Positions 46,062 to 55,489 of a stretch of DNA of 64,000 bases are shown piece after piece; within the stretch, counting starts at the first letter, position 1; each line of letters starts with the position of its first letter. The stretch comes from Paracoccus seriniphilus (lineage in GTDB: Bacteria; Pseudomonadota; Alphaproteobacteria; Rhodobacterales; Rhodobacteraceae), in assembly GCF_028553745.1 (NCBI RefSeq), contig NZ_CP067129.1, positions 201,001-265,000 of the forward strand, read 5' to 3'. The notes beneath the pieces were generated by a model, which was not told the DNA's origin, did no database searches, and saw nothing but the letters and a program-made list of their open reading frames with translations. A program made the position numbers and the translations under genes.

Positions 46062-47129
46062 ATGGCTGCTGTTGCCCCTTCGGAACTGGCTTTTGTGCCA
46101 TTCGTCAGCGTTGAAAACATGATGCGGCTGATCCATCGCATCGGCATTGAAGAGATGCTGAAAGGCATTGCAGGCTATATCGAGGATGATTTCCGCCGCT
46201 GGGAATCCTTTGACAAGACTCCGCGCATTGCATCGCATTCGGCAGAGGGCGTGATCGAGCTGATGCCGACCTCGGATGGCGAGGTTTATGGTTTCAAATA
46301 TGTGAACGGCCACCCCAAGAACACGAAATCCGGCCTGCAAACCGTGACGGCCTTCGGTTTGCTGGCGGATGTGGATACCGGCTATCCGGTGCTGTTGTCG
46401 GAAATGACCCTGCTGACGGCGCTGCGCACGGCGGCGACTTCGGCGCTTGTGGCGCGCTACCTGGCTCCGGAAGCTGCCGATACGATGGCGATGATCGGCA
46501 ATGGCGCACAATCCGAGTTCCAGGCGTTGGCGATGCGGGCTCTGTGCGGCGTGTCGCGTTTGCGGCTGTACGATATCGATCGCAAGGCCACCGACAAGCT
46601 GATCGGGAATCTGTCGGGACTGGGATTTGACCTGACCGCCTGTTCCAGCCCGCAAGAGGCAATCGAGGGGGCGCAGATCATCACCACCTGCACCGCGGAC
46701 AAGCAATACGCAACGATCCTGACCGACAACATGGTCGGCGCAGGTGTCCATATCAACGCCATCGGTGGCGATTGCCCCGGCAAGACCGAGCTGCACAGCG
46801 ATATTCTGAAACGCGCGACTGTCTTTGTCGAATATCCGCCCCAGACCCGGGTCGAGGGTGAAATCCAGCAGATGCCCGAGGATTTCCCCGTCACCGAGAT
46901 GTGGCAGGTGATCACAGGTGCAGCCCAGGGGCGTCGCGATGCCCGCCAGATCACCCTGTTCGACGGAGTCGGCTTTGCGACCGAGGATTTCTCGGCGCTG
47001 CGTTTCGTGCGCGACAAGCTGGCGGCAACCGGTCTGTGCCAGCAGCTTGATCTTGTCGCCGACCCTGATGATCCGCGCGACCTGTTCGGCATGCTTCAGC
47101 GCGCCACCCTGTCAGAGGGCGCGGCATGA
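46062..47129 (+). CDS. ocd: Ornithine cyclodeaminase
   Basis: A 355-residue member of the ornithine cyclodeaminase/mu-crystallin family, which converts ornithine to proline and ammonia with NAD+. Signature segments are KYVNGHPKNTKSGLQTVTAFGLLADVDTGYP, TALRTAATSALVARYLA, the Rossmann motif AMIGNGAQSEFQ and IHAIGGD-like HINAIGGDCPGKTEL. Overall it is the long form related to bacterial OCD. ATG 46062 is preferred over 46050 because TGAGG precedes it. It overlaps the next gene by 4 bp (ATGA), giving an amino-acid catabolic pair under the divergent Lrp regulator. Confidence 0.92.
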   Translation: MAAVAPSELAFVPFVSVENMMRLIHRIGIEEMLKGIAGYIEDDFRRWESFDKTPRIASHSAEGVIELMPTSDGEVYGFKYVNGHPKNTKSGLQTVTAFGLLADVDTGYPVLLSEMTLLTALRTAATSALVARYLAPEAADTMAMIGNGAQSEFQALAMRALCGVSRLRLYDIDRKATDKLIGNLSGLGFDLTACSSPQEAIEGAQIITTCTADKQYATILTDNMVGAGVHINAIGGDCPGKTELHSDILKRATVFVEYPPQTRVEGEIQQMPEDFPVTEMWQVITGAAQGRRDARQITLFDGVGFATEDFSALRFVRDKLAATGLCQQLDLVADPDDPRDLFGMLQRATLSEGAA

Positions 47130-48046
47130 GCCGGCCATCGGTTCAGGCTCCGGCGGCGGTCGTCATGGTGCGGCCGCATCATTTCACGGTGAACACGCAG
47201 ACGGCCGCAGACAACAGCTTTCAGGCGCGTCAGGCTGCCGGTGGCGATCTGGCCGGACGTGCCTATCGCGAACACAGTGAGGCCGTGCGGCAGCTTCAGC
47301 AGGCGGGCGTCACCGTTCATGTCTTCGAGGGGACCGACCCCGATACGCCGGACTGCGTCTTTCCCAACAACTGGTTTTCGACCCATGCCGGCGGCCATGT
47401 CGCCATCTTTCCGATGAAGGCACCCAACCGGCGGCTGGAACGTCGCCCGGATGTGATCGAGATGCTGAAAACCCGCTATCGGGTGCAGGATGTGATCGAC
47501 TATTCCGGGCTGGAGGCGGACGGGCTGTATCTGGAAGGCACCGGCGCGATGGTCCTGGATCACATAGGCCGCGTGGCCTATGCCGCGCAGTCGGACCGGA
47601 CAAATCCCGTCGCGCTGGAACGCTTTTGCACGCATTTCAATTTCGAGCCGATGGTCTTTCCGGCCGCCGACAGCGCGGGTGCGCCGGTCTATCATACCAA
47701 TGTGATGATGTGCATCGGCACCGATTTCGCCATGATCGGAGATGGCATGATCACCGATGCCGCGCGGCGCGGTGAGATCCTGTCCCGTTTGCGGCAATCG
47801 GGCCGCGAGATCATCTCGCTGAGCGAGGAGCAGATCGCCCGTTTTGCCGGGAATGCGATTGAATTGCAGGGGGCCACAGGGCGTATTCTGGCACTGTCGC
47901 AAACCGCTTTCGACGCATTGCAGCCCGATCAGATTGCCACCATCCAGCAGAGCACCACCTTGGTGCCGCTGAATATTCCCACCATCGAAATGGCGGGCGG
48001 TTCGGTGCGTTGCACGATTGCCGGGATCCATCTCTCTGCCCGCTGA
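47126..48046 (+). CDS. ctlX: CtlX-like citrulline/arginine hydrolase (amidinotransferase fold)
   Basis: A 306-residue guanidino-group modifying enzyme of the pentein fold (amidinotransferase/arginine deiminase relatives). CVFPNNWFSTHAGG has the conserved Asn-Asn and His; LEGTGAMVLDHIGRVAYAAQSDRT has the active-site Glu and ends the family core; TNVMMCIGTDFAMIGDG and the C-terminal GGSVRCTIAGIHL with the catalytic Cys follow. By family, it is a candidate hydrolase of citrulline (the CtlX type) or of arginine. With ornithine cyclodeaminase it would feed guanidino amino acids to ornithine and proline. The exact reaction is inferred. It is translationally coupled to ocd. Confidence 0.82.
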   Translation: MSRPSVQAPAAVVMVRPHHFTVNTQTAADNSFQARQAAGGDLAGRAYREHSEAVRQLQQAGVTVHVFEGTDPDTPDCVFPNNWFSTHAGGHVAIFPMKAPNRRLERRPDVIEMLKTRYRVQDVIDYSGLEADGLYLEGTGAMVLDHIGRVAYAAQSDRTNPVALERFCTHFNFEPMVFPAADSAGAPVYHTNVMMCIGTDFAMIGDGMITDAARRGEILSRLRQSGREIISLSEEQIARFAGNAIELQGATGRILALSQTAFDALQPDQIATIQQSTTLVPLNIPTIEMAGGSVRCTIAGIHLSAR

Positions 48047-48075
48047 CGGGCAGAGAGCAAGCCATTCAGGCCGGG

Positions 48076-50352
48076 CTACTTGATCATGCCCAGCCCGCCG
48101 GCGGAAATGGCGGCCATGTTCAGAATGTCATTGACCGTCGAGGTCGTGGAACAGATCTGGATGGGGTGGGGCGCACCGGTCAGGATCGGGCCGATGACGG
48201 TCGCACCCGCCATTTCCTGCAGCAGCTTGACCGAGATCGAAGCCGAATGCCGGGCCGGCACAACCAGCACATTGGCCGGTCCGGTCAGGCGGCTGAAGGG
48301 ATAGCGCGCCGCCGATTCCGGGTTCAGCGCGACGTCCACGGTCATTTCTCCCTCGTATTCGAAATCGACTCCGCGCTGGTCCAGCACCTTCGGGGCCTCG
48401 GCCATCTTGATCGCCCGTTCGCTGACCGGATAGCCGAAATTCGAAAATGACAGGAAGGCCACCCGTGGCTCCAGCCCCAGCCCACGGGCAACGGCCGCGC
48501 CGCGCGTTGCAATATCGGCCAGATCCTCGGCCTCGGGCCATTCATGCACCAAGGTGTCCCCGATCAGAACGATCCGGCCATTATGCAACACCCCGGTGAT
48601 GCCGACGGCACCGTCCTGCGGGCGCAGGTCGAAAACATGGCCGATCTGGGCCAGAACCGGCGCGTTCTTGCGGGTGGCTCCGGTCACCAGCCCGTCGCCA
48701 TGACCATGGGCCAGCATCAGCGCGCCAAAGATATGGCGGTCGCGATTGGCCATCTTCTGTGCGTCTTCACGATCAACGCCCTTGCGCTGAAGGCGGGCAT
48801 AGAGAAACTCGTGATAGGCATCGAGATGGCGCGAATTGCCGGCATTGACCACGGTGATTTCGCGTGCGGCATCGGCCAGCCCTTCGGCGGCCAGCTTGTC
48901 CTTGACGTCGCTTTCGCGTCCGACCACCAAGGCCTGCCCCATGCCACGGCGCTGCCACGCCACGGCGGCGCGCAGGACCCGCGGGTCGTCGCCCTCGGCA
49001 AAGATCATGCGGGCCTGTTTCTGGCGGGCGCGGGCATGGATGCCCTGCAGGATGGTGGCCGTCGGATCCATGCGGGCGCGCAGCGTCTGGACATAGCCCT
49101 CCATGTCGATGATCGGGCGGCGCGCGACGCCGGTATCCATCCCGGCCTGAGCCACGGCGGGCGGCACGACATGGATAAGTCGCGGGTCAAAGGGTGTCGG
49201 GATGATATAGTCGCGTCCGAATTGCAGCTTGCGACCATAGGCCACCGCGACCTCGTCGGGCACATCCTCGCGGGCAAGTTCGGCCAGGGCACGGGCGCAG
49301 GCGATCTTCATGTCGTCGTTGATGGCGCGGGCATGGATGTCCAGCGCACCACGGAACAGATAGGGAAAGCCCAGAACATTGTTGACCTGATTGGGATAGT
49401 CGCTGCGGCCCGTCGCGACGATGGCATCGGGGCGCACCGCATGGGCGTCCTCGGGGGTGATCTCCGGGTCGGGATTGGCCATGGCGAAGATCACCGGGTT
49501 CTCGGCCATGGATTGCACCATCTCCTGGGTGACCGCGCCCTTGGCACTGACGCCCAGAAAGACATCGGCACCCTTCATAGCCTCTTCAAGACTGCGGGCA
49601 TCGGTGACGGCGGCATGGGCCGATTTCCACTGGTTCATGCCTTCGGTGCGGCCCTGATAGATCACGCCCTTGGTGTCGCACATGATGCAGTTTTCATGCC
49701 GCGCGCCCATGGATTTCAACAGTTCAAGGCAGGCGATTCCGGCCGCCCCGGCACCGTTCAGCACAATGCGGACATCCTCGATCTTCTTGCCCGACAGTTC
49801 CAGCGCATTGAGCAGGCCGGCCGCGCAGATCACCGCGGTCCCGTGCTGGTCATCGTGAAAGACTGGAATATCCATCAACTCTTTCAGGCGCTGCTCGATG
49901 ATGAAACATTCGGGCGCCTTGATGTCTTCCAGATTGATACCCCCGAAGGTCGGTCCCATCAGCCGCACGGCATTGATGATTTCCTCGGCATCTTCGGTGT
50001 CCAGTTCGATGTCGATGGCGTTCACATCGGCAAAGCGCTTGAACAGAACGGCCTTGCCTTCCATCACCGGTTTGCTGGCCAAAGCGCCCAGATTGCCCAT
50101 GCCAAGGATGGCGGTGCCATTCGAGATCACCGCGACCATATTGCCCTTGGTCGTATAGTCATAAGCTGTTTCCGGCTGGTCGGCGATCGCCTGAACCGGC
50201 ACGGCGACGCCCGGGCTGTAGGCCAGCGACAGATCGCGCTGCGTCGTCATCGGGGTCGAGGCCACGATGTCGTATTTTCCGGGATGCGGGTCCATGTGAT
50301 AGGCCAGCGCCTCTTCGGGTGTGATGCGGGCGCGATGGGTTTTGTCTGCCAT
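48076..50352 (-). CDS. maeB: NADP-dependent malic enzyme with C-terminal phosphotransacetylase-like domain
   Basis: MaeB, 758 residues, is the bimodular type: an N-terminal malic enzyme (about residues 1-430, with GNLGALASKPVMEGKAVLFKRFADVNAIDIEL, HDDQHGTAV and NGAGAAGIACLELL NAD(P) motifs) and a C-terminal phosphotransacetylase-like region (about 430-758, LMLAHGHGDGLVTGA, MTVDVALNPES) that works as a regulator. It decarboxylates malate to pyruvate with NADP+. The strong GGAGG before ATG 50352 supports this start. It is divergent from cysD. Its 3' end is 30 bp from the convergent ctlX stop. Confidence 0.95.
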   Translation of the reverse strand: MADKTHRARITPEEALAYHMDPHPGKYDIVASTPMTTQRDLSLAYSPGVAVPVQAIADQPETAYDYTTKGNMVAVISNGTAILGMGNLGALASKPVMEGKAVLFKRFADVNAIDIELDTEDAEEIINAVRLMGPTFGGINLEDIKAPECFIIEQRLKELMDIPVFHDDQHGTAVICAAGLLNALELSGKKIEDVRIVLNGAGAAGIACLELLKSMGARHENCIMCDTKGVIYQGRTEGMNQWKSAHAAVTDARSLEEAMKGADVFLGVSAKGAVTQEMVQSMAENPVIFAMANPDPEITPEDAHAVRPDAIVATGRSDYPNQVNNVLGFPYLFRGALDIHARAINDDMKIACARALAELAREDVPDEVAVAYGRKLQFGRDYIIPTPFDPRLIHVVPPAVAQAGMDTGVARRPIIDMEGYVQTLRARMDPTATILQGIHARARQKQARMIFAEGDDPRVLRAAVAWQRRGMGQALVVGRESDVKDKLAAEGLADAAREITVVNAGNSRHLDAYHEFLYARLQRKGVDREDAQKMANRDRHIFGALMLAHGHGDGLVTGATRKNAPVLAQIGHVFDLRPQDGAVGITGVLHNGRIVLIGDTLVHEWPEAEDLADIATRGAAVARGLGLEPRVAFLSFSNFGYPVSERAIKMAEAPKVLDQRGVDFEYEGEMTVDVALNPESAARYPFSRLTGPANVLVVPARHSASISVKLLQEMAGATVIGPILTGAPHPIQICSTTSTVNDILNMAAISAGGLGMIK

Positions 50353-50659
50353 ATTTTCCTCCGGGGGAGCCTTGCGCCCTGATTAACGTGGTTTCGGCAT
50401 TGCCTCAATGTCGAAGACTTGGGCAGAGTTCTGCAAGCCGCAGGCAGCGCCGACCTGTCTGAAATCCGTCACATTACCGGCATGGCAAGAAAGTTTCCCG
50501 AGATTTCATGCGATTGACAGACCTGGGCCACCTTTTCGGCCTGTTCCGGGGTTTCGCGGGACTGTGGGGCATCTGCACAATTTCCGGAAAATATACGTCC
50601 CGCGCTTGGACTTGTTGCGCAAATCTGCCAAATCGAAGGCTGCATAAACATAAGAACCC
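50353..50659. promoter_or_regulatory. Divergent maeB-cysD intergenic region with a long-arm inverted repeat
   Basis: This 307-bp region has no convincing gene. Two arms CGCGGGAC (50555-50562) and GTCCCGCG (50597-50604) are perfect 8-bp complements 34 nt apart, which in the cysD transcript could close a leader structure; a shorter TGTG/CACA pair lies inside. No clear ribosome-binding site precedes the cysD start. Promoters for both sides must lie here. Confidence 0.4.
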
Positions 50660-51601
50660 ATGGCCATGTCATCTCAAACCGATACTGATCCCAGCATCAG
50701 CCAAGAAACGCTGACCCATCTGCAGCGCCTGGAAGCAGAGAGCATCCATATCATGCGGGAGGTTGTGGCAAATGCCGACAATCCCGTGATGCTGTACTCT
50801 GTCGGCAAGGATTCGGCATGCATGCTGCATCTTGCGAAAAAGGCATTTTACCCGGCGCCGCCGCCGTTCCCGTTGCTGCATGTCGATACGACCTGGAAGT
50901 TCCAGGCCATGTATGAGCTGCGCGACCGTGCCGCGGAAGAGGCCGGGATGAAGCTGCTGGTTCATCACAATCCCGAGGCCATGGAAAAGGGCATCAATCC
51001 CTTTGATCATGGCAGCCTGCATACCGACATGTGGAAGACCGACGGTCTGAAACAGGCGCTGACCAAATACAATTTTGACGTGGCCTTTGGCGGTGCGCGT
51101 CGGGACGAGGAGAAATCCCGTGCCAAGGAACGTATCTTCTCGTTCCGCTCGGCCAACCACCGCTGGGATCCGAAGAACCAGCGCCCGGAGCTGTGGCGCC
51201 TGTATAACACCCGCAAATCCAGGGGGGAATCGATCCGGGTCTTCCCGCTGTCGAACTGGACCGAACTGGATATCTGGCAATATATCCACCTTGAAGGCAT
51301 CGATATCGTGCCGCTGTATTTCTCGAAACCGCGCCCGGTGGTCGAGCGTGACGGCCTGCTGATCATGGTCGATGACGATCGCTTCCCGCTGCGTGAGGGC
51401 GAAGAGCCGCAGATGAAATCCGTTCGTTTCCGGACCCTGGGATGCTATCCCCTGACCGGCGCCGTGGAGTCCGAAGCCAGCACCCTGCCCGAAGTGATCC
51501 AGGAAATGCTGCTGACCACCACTTCGGAACGGCAGGGCCGCGCGATCGACCATGATCAATCCGCCTCGATGGAAAAGAAAAAGCAAGAGGGGTATTTCTG
51601 A
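50660..51601 (+). CDS. cysD: Sulfate adenylyltransferase subunit CysD
   Basis: CysD, 313 residues, is the catalytic subunit of ATP sulfurylase and makes adenosine 5'-phosphosulfate. The PP-loop motif [13 protein letters not shown] is at residues 47-59, with [41 protein letters not shown] and [12 protein letters not shown] typical of the family. ATG 50660 is used; ATG 50666 two codons on is also possible. It overlaps cysNC by one base (TGATG), so they are coupled. Confidence 0.96.
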   Translation: MAMSSQTDTDPSISQETLTHLQRLEAESIHIMREVVANADNPVMLYSVGKDSACMLHLAKKAFYPAPPPFPLLHVDTTWKFQAMYELRDRAAEEAGMKLLVHHNPEAMEKGINPFDHGSLHTDMWKTDGLKQALTKYNFDVAFGGARRDEEKSRAKERIFSFRSANHRWDPKNQRPELWRLYNTRKSRGESIRVFPLSNWTELDIWQYIHLEGIDIVPLYFSKPRPVVERDGLLIMVDDDRFPLREGEEPQMKSVRFRTLGCYPLTGAVESEASTLPEVIQEMLLTTTSERQGRAIDHDQSASMEKKKQEGYF

Positions 51602-53529
51602 TGGACCAGGACGTGAAAGACCCCGTCTACGTCACCGACCAGCTGATCGCCGACGATATCGACGCCTATCTGCTGAAGCACCAGCACAAGACCATGCTGC
51701 GCTTCATCACCTGCGGTTCGGTCGATGATGGCAAATCCACGCTGATCGGGCGGCTGCTCTATGACAGCAAGATGATCTTCGAGGATCAGCTGGCCAGTCT
51801 GGAAAACGATTCGAAATCCCTGGGCACCCAGGGGCAGGAAATCGATTTCGCGCTGCTGGTCGACGGTCTGGCGGCCGAGCGTGAGCAGGGCATTACCATT
51901 GATGTCGCCTATCGCTTCTTTGCCACCGACAAGCGCAAGTTCATCGTCGCCGACACCCCGGGCCATGAACAATACACCCGGAACATGGTGACCGGTGCCT
52001 CGACCGCCGATCTGGCCGTGATCCTGATCGACGCCCGTCAGGGCGTGCTGACGCAGACGCGGCGGCACAGCTATCTGGTGAACCTGCTGGGCATCAAGAA
52101 TGTGGTGCTGGCCGTCAACAAGATGGACCTTGTCGATTATTCGGCCGAACGCTTCTATGAGATCGTGTCCGATTATTCGCATTTCGCCAAACAGATCGGC
52201 ATGGACAGCTTCCTGCCGATTCCGATTTCGGGCCTCAAGGGCGACAATATCGTCACACCCAGCGAGAACATGCCCTGGTACCAGGGGCCAACGTTGCTGG
52301 GCCATCTGGAAGAGGCGCCGGTCAGCGATACCGAAATGCAGGGGCATCCCTTCCGCATGGCGGTGCAATGGGTCAACCGTCCGAATCTGGACTTCCGTGG
52401 CTTTGCGGGCCAGATCGGTGCGGGTGTGATCCGGCCGGGCGATGCCATTCGCGTCCTGCCCTCGGGCAAGACAACGAAGGTCAAATCCATTGTCACCTTT
52501 GATGGCAACCTGGATCACGCCGTCGCCGGGCAATCCGTGACCCTGACCTTCGAGGATGAAATCGACTGTTCGCGCGGCGATGTGATCGTGCAGTCGGACC
52601 AGCCCTGCGAGGTTGCCGACCAGTTCGAGGCCACACTGGTCTGGATGGCCGAAGACGCCATGCTGCCGGGGCGCCCCTATACGCTCAAGATCGGCACGCA
52701 GACCGTCACCGCCACCGTGACCGAGCCCAAATACGAGGTGAACGTCAACACGATCGAACATGTCGCTTCAAAGACATTGGGTCTGAATGCGATCGGTGTG
52801 GTGAATATCTCGACCGACCGGGCAATTCCCTTCGAAGCCTATGAGCAGAACCCCGATCTGGGTGGGTTCATCCTGATCGACCGGATGACCAATGCCACGG
52901 TCGCGGCCGGGATGATCCATTTTGCGCTGCGCCGCAGCCAGAACATTCACTGGCAGGCCGTGGATGTGGACCGCGATGCGCATGCCGCGCTGAAGAACCA
53001 GAAACCCGCCGTGGTCTGGTTTACCGGCCTTTCGGGCTCGGGCAAGTCGACGATTGCCAATATCGTCGAGAAGAAGCTGCATGCTCTGGGCAAGCACACC
53101 TTCCTTCTGGATGGGGACAATGTGCGCCACGGGCTGAACCGCGATCTGGGCTTTACCGATGCCGACCGGGTGGAAAACATCCGCCGCGTGGGCGAAGTTG
53201 CGCGGCTGATGACCGATGCCGGGCTGATCGTTCTGACGGCCTTCATCTCGCCCTTCCGTTCGGAGCGGCGGATGGTCCGCGACCTGATGCCCGAGGGCGA
53301 GTTCATCGAGGTCCATGTCGATACCCCGCTTGAGGTCGCGGAAGCGCGCGACGTCAAGGGTCTGTACAAGAAGGCCCGCGCTGGCGAGTTGAAGAACTTC
53401 ACCGGCATCGACAGCCCCTATGAGGCGCCTGAATTGGCGGAACTGACCGTGAACACGGTGGAACTGTCGGCAGAAGAGGCGGCTGAACAGGTCGTGCAGT
53501 ATCTTCTGAGCGGCAGCGACCGCAGCTAA
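51601..53529 (+). CDS. cysN: Bifunctional sulfate adenylyltransferase GTPase subunit / APS kinase CysNC
   Basis: A 642-residue fusion. The CysN half (about 1-450) has GTPase motifs [17 protein letters not shown] and NKMD, and regulates CysD. The C-terminal APS kinase (about 460-640) has its own P-loop GLSGSGKST, the [15 protein letters not shown] substrate loop and [13 protein letters not shown]. So activation of sulfate to PAPS is carried by two chains, CysD and CysNC. Overlaps cysD by one base. Pathway output feeds cysteine synthesis and, with the sulfotransferase at 62 kb, could also feed sulfation. Confidence 0.96.
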   Translation: MDQDVKDPVYVTDQLIADDIDAYLLKHQHKTMLRFITCGSVDDGKSTLIGRLLYDSKMIFEDQLASLENDSKSLGTQGQEIDFALLVDGLAAEREQGITIDVAYRFFATDKRKFIVADTPGHEQYTRNMVTGASTADLAVILIDARQGVLTQTRRHSYLVNLLGIKNVVLAVNKMDLVDYSAERFYEIVSDYSHFAKQIGMDSFLPIPISGLKGDNIVTPSENMPWYQGPTLLGHLEEAPVSDTEMQGHPFRMAVQWVNRPNLDFRGFAGQIGAGVIRPGDAIRVLPSGKTTKVKSIVTFDGNLDHAVAGQSVTLTFEDEIDCSRGDVIVQSDQPCEVADQFEATLVWMAEDAMLPGRPYTLKIGTQTVTATVTEPKYEVNVNTIEHVASKTLGLNAIGVVNISTDRAIPFEAYEQNPDLGGFILIDRMTNATVAAGMIHFALRRSQNIHWQAVDVDRDAHAALKNQKPAVVWFTGLSGSGKSTIANIVEKKLHALGKHTFLLDGDNVRHGLNRDLGFTDADRVENIRRVGEVARLMTDAGLIVLTAFISPFRSERRMVRDLMPEGEFIEVHVDTPLEVAEARDVKGLYKKARAGELKNFTGIDSPYEAPELAELTVNTVELSAEEAAEQVVQYLLSGSDRS

Positions 53530-53696
53530 CAGGCCGATCCGGCCAAGCAAGCTTTGTCAGCGCATGAGGCCCCGGGCTTCATGCGCTGATTTCTTTTGCG
53601 CCGCTGAATCCGGGCGGGATTTCCCGAGGCACACTTACCGGATCGTAACCTTTCCCGTCTAAGTCTGGATTCGTCAGGATCAGGCAAGGGTTCCAT

Positions 53697-54029
53697 ATGC
53701 AGTTCAACGTTACCGACACCGAGCCAGCACTGGTCATCTCGATCGGTGAGAACAGGATCGACGCTGCCATAGCGACAAGGTTCAAGGACAAGCTGCGCGA
53801 GGTTATCCTGCGTCATCACAAGCCGGTCGAAATGCATATGTCGGCGGTCGACTTCATGGATAGTTCGGGATTGGGGGCGATGATCGCCCTGCGCAAGGCC
53901 ATGCCTGCCGAGTTGCCGATGATCCTCGTCGGGCTGACCCCGAATGTCGAGCGGGTGTTCCGCCTGACAAGGATGGATTCTGTTTTCGATATTCGCACCG
54001 CCAACACGAATGAGGAGCAGAGGGAATGA
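53697..54029 (+). CDS. STAS-domain anti-sigma factor antagonist
   Basis: A 110-residue single STAS domain like SpoIIAA/RsbV. MSAVDFMDSSGLGAMIAL holds the Ser-56/57 phosphorylation site next to Asp. It would bind and block the anti-sigma kinase encoded next, with which it shares a 4-bp overlap (ATGA). No sigma factor or PP2C phosphatase gene is next to the pair. Confidence 0.9.
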   Translation: MQFNVTDTEPALVISIGENRIDAAIATRFKDKLREVILRHHKPVEMHMSAVDFMDSSGLGAMIALRKAMPAELPMILVGLTPNVERVFRLTRMDSVFDIRTANTNEEQRE

Positions 54030-54538
54030 CTTCCGCAGGACGGCAGAAGGCCGGGCTGAGCGGGCATGCAATCGCGCGTGCCAGGCCAATGTTTCACCGG
54101 GTGCTTTCGGCGCGCCCCGATACGGTGCGCCGCACCCTGACGGATATTCGCAGTCGTTTTCGCAGCGAGATCGGTGAAGACACCATGGGCCGGCTGGAAC
54201 TGGTTCTGGCCGAGGTGATGAACAATGTCGCCGAACATGCCGTCAGAATATCCCAGAACGGTACGCCGGGGCAGGTGCCGCTGATCCATCTCAGCGTCGT
54301 CATGCAGGACAGTGGCCTGTCCTGTGCCATTTCCGATGACGGCGTGACATTGCCGGATGAATGCCTGCGCCCGCGTGGCCTGCCCTTGATAGATGGGGCG
54401 GAACTTCCGGAAGGAGGTTTCGGCTGGTATCTGATTCAGGATCTGACCCAGGCGCTGTGCTATTACCGTGAAGAACAGCGCAATTTCCTGGCCTTCAGCA
54501 TTCCCTTTGACGACAGCGGAAAGGAAGCTTCGACCTGA
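54026..54538 (+). CDS. RsbW/SpoIIAB-type anti-sigma factor kinase
   Basis: A 170-residue GHKL ATPase of the RsbW type: the N-box LELVLAEVMNNVAEHA (Glu-63, Asn-67), the SDDG G1 box at about 103-106 and GGFGWYLIQDLTQAL near 130-144. It would phosphorylate the STAS protein encoded just before it. The expected partner sigma factor is not in the window, so this is an orphan partner-switch pair. Its TGA stop is the first unit of a TGACC repeat. Confidence 0.9.
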   Translation: MTSAGRQKAGLSGHAIARARPMFHRVLSARPDTVRRTLTDIRSRFRSEIGEDTMGRLELVLAEVMNNVAEHAVRISQNGTPGQVPLIHLSVVMQDSGLSCAISDDGVTLPDECLRPRGLPLIDGAELPEGGFGWYLIQDLTQALCYYREEQRNFLAFSIPFDDSGKEAST

Positions 54539-54550
54539 CCTGACCTGACC
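54531..54550. repeat. TGACC pentamer repeat at the anti-sigma kinase stop codon
   Basis: CGACC followed by three TGACC units, the first supplying the TGA stop. The same design, longer, is present at 60421-60450. Confidence 0.75.
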
Positions 54551-54559
54551 GTTGCAGGA

Positions 54560-54892
54560 TCAGTTCAGATGTCCGACCAGAGGATAACGACCTTCTTCGA
54601 AATCGCCAAACATGTCCAGAACGTCAGGATGTTCCAGCGGTTCCCCCGAGGCATCGGGAACCAGGTTCTGCTCGGAAACATAGGCAACATAATATGTCGC
54701 CTCGGTTTCGGCATAAAGATGGTAGAAGGGCTGATCCTTTTCCGGACGAACGTCTTCGGGGATCGATTCGTACCATTCCTGAGTGTTGGCAAATTCAGGA
54801 TCGACATCAAAGATCACCCCCCGGAACGGACGATTCCGGTGGCGTACAACCTGACCCAGGCTGTATTTCGCAACGCGATTATGTGTTTGCAT
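54560..54892 (-). CDS. hspQ: Heat shock protein HspQ
   Basis: HspQ, 110 residues, is a hemimethylated-DNA-binding/YccV-like protein that modulates Lon and heat-shock proteolysis. The segment YSLGQVVRHRNRPFRGVIFDVDPEF, followed by PFYHLYAE and YVSEQNLVPD, is the family core. ATG 54892 is used; a GTG five codons upstream is possible. It stands apart from neighbours and converges on the anti-sigma kinase. Confidence 0.92.
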   Translation of the reverse strand: MQTHNRVAKYSLGQVVRHRNRPFRGVIFDVDPEFANTQEWYESIPEDVRPEKDQPFYHLYAETEATYYVAYVSEQNLVPDASGEPLEHPDVLDMFGDFEEGRYPLVGHLN

Positions 54893-55020
54893 CTGCGACA
54901 ACCTCACTCCTCGGTCCGGTTTGACGCCGGACTGCCGGGCTTTTTAGCGCCGAAAGACGATTCTGTCTACCAAAGCACAAGAATTTGTCTGTTTTTCAAG
55001 CCGACTTCTGTCGCCCCCGG

Positions 55021-55488
55021 TCAAGGCTGCCCGGGCGCAGGGGGCGCTGCATTGAACAGCGGAACAGTGGCAATGGCCATCTTGGCCGAGCCTTCGGTGA
55101 CCTCATTGGCATGGGCCAGATAGATCAGGACCTGGTTCTTCTCGTCCAGAACCCGTTTCACCCGCAGCGATTTGAAGATCAGGGACCGGCTTTCGCTGAA
55201 GACATTTTCTCCATCGGGTGCCCGTGAAATGTCATCGATGTCGATCGGTCCCGTCTGTGCGCATTCGATGGCACTGTTGGAGGGATCCTCGAACCAGTTA
55301 CCCTTGCTCAACCTGTCGATGACCGAGCGTTTGAAATAGGCAAGATGGCAGGTGACACCACCGACAGCAGTGTCTTCGAAGGATTCGATGATGATGTCGT
55401 TGCCGACCCAGTCGACGCCAATTTCCCCCACCGTCTCGGCAAAGGCGCCAAACGGCATCACGGAAAGAAAGAGCAGTAGCTTGCGCAT
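55021..55488 (-). CDS. creA: CreA-family periplasmic protein
   Basis: A 155-residue secreted protein of the CreA family, function unknown. A signal peptide (residues 1-17, AFA) is followed by VGEIGVDWVGNDIIIESFEDTAVGGVTCHLAYF and KSLRVKRVLDEKNQVLIYLAH, the family hallmarks, with Cys in GVTCH and IECAQTG likely forming a disulfide. It lies 1 nt after the metallophosphatase gene in a leftward pair. Confidence 0.87.
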   Translation of the reverse strand: MRKLLLFLSVMPFGAFAETVGEIGVDWVGNDIIIESFEDTAVGGVTCHLAYFKRSVIDRLSKGNWFEDPSNSAIECAQTGPIDIDDISRAPDGENVFSESRSLIFKSLRVKRVLDEKNQVLIYLAHANEVTEGSAKMAIATVPLFNAAPPAPGQP

Positions 55489-55489
55489 C

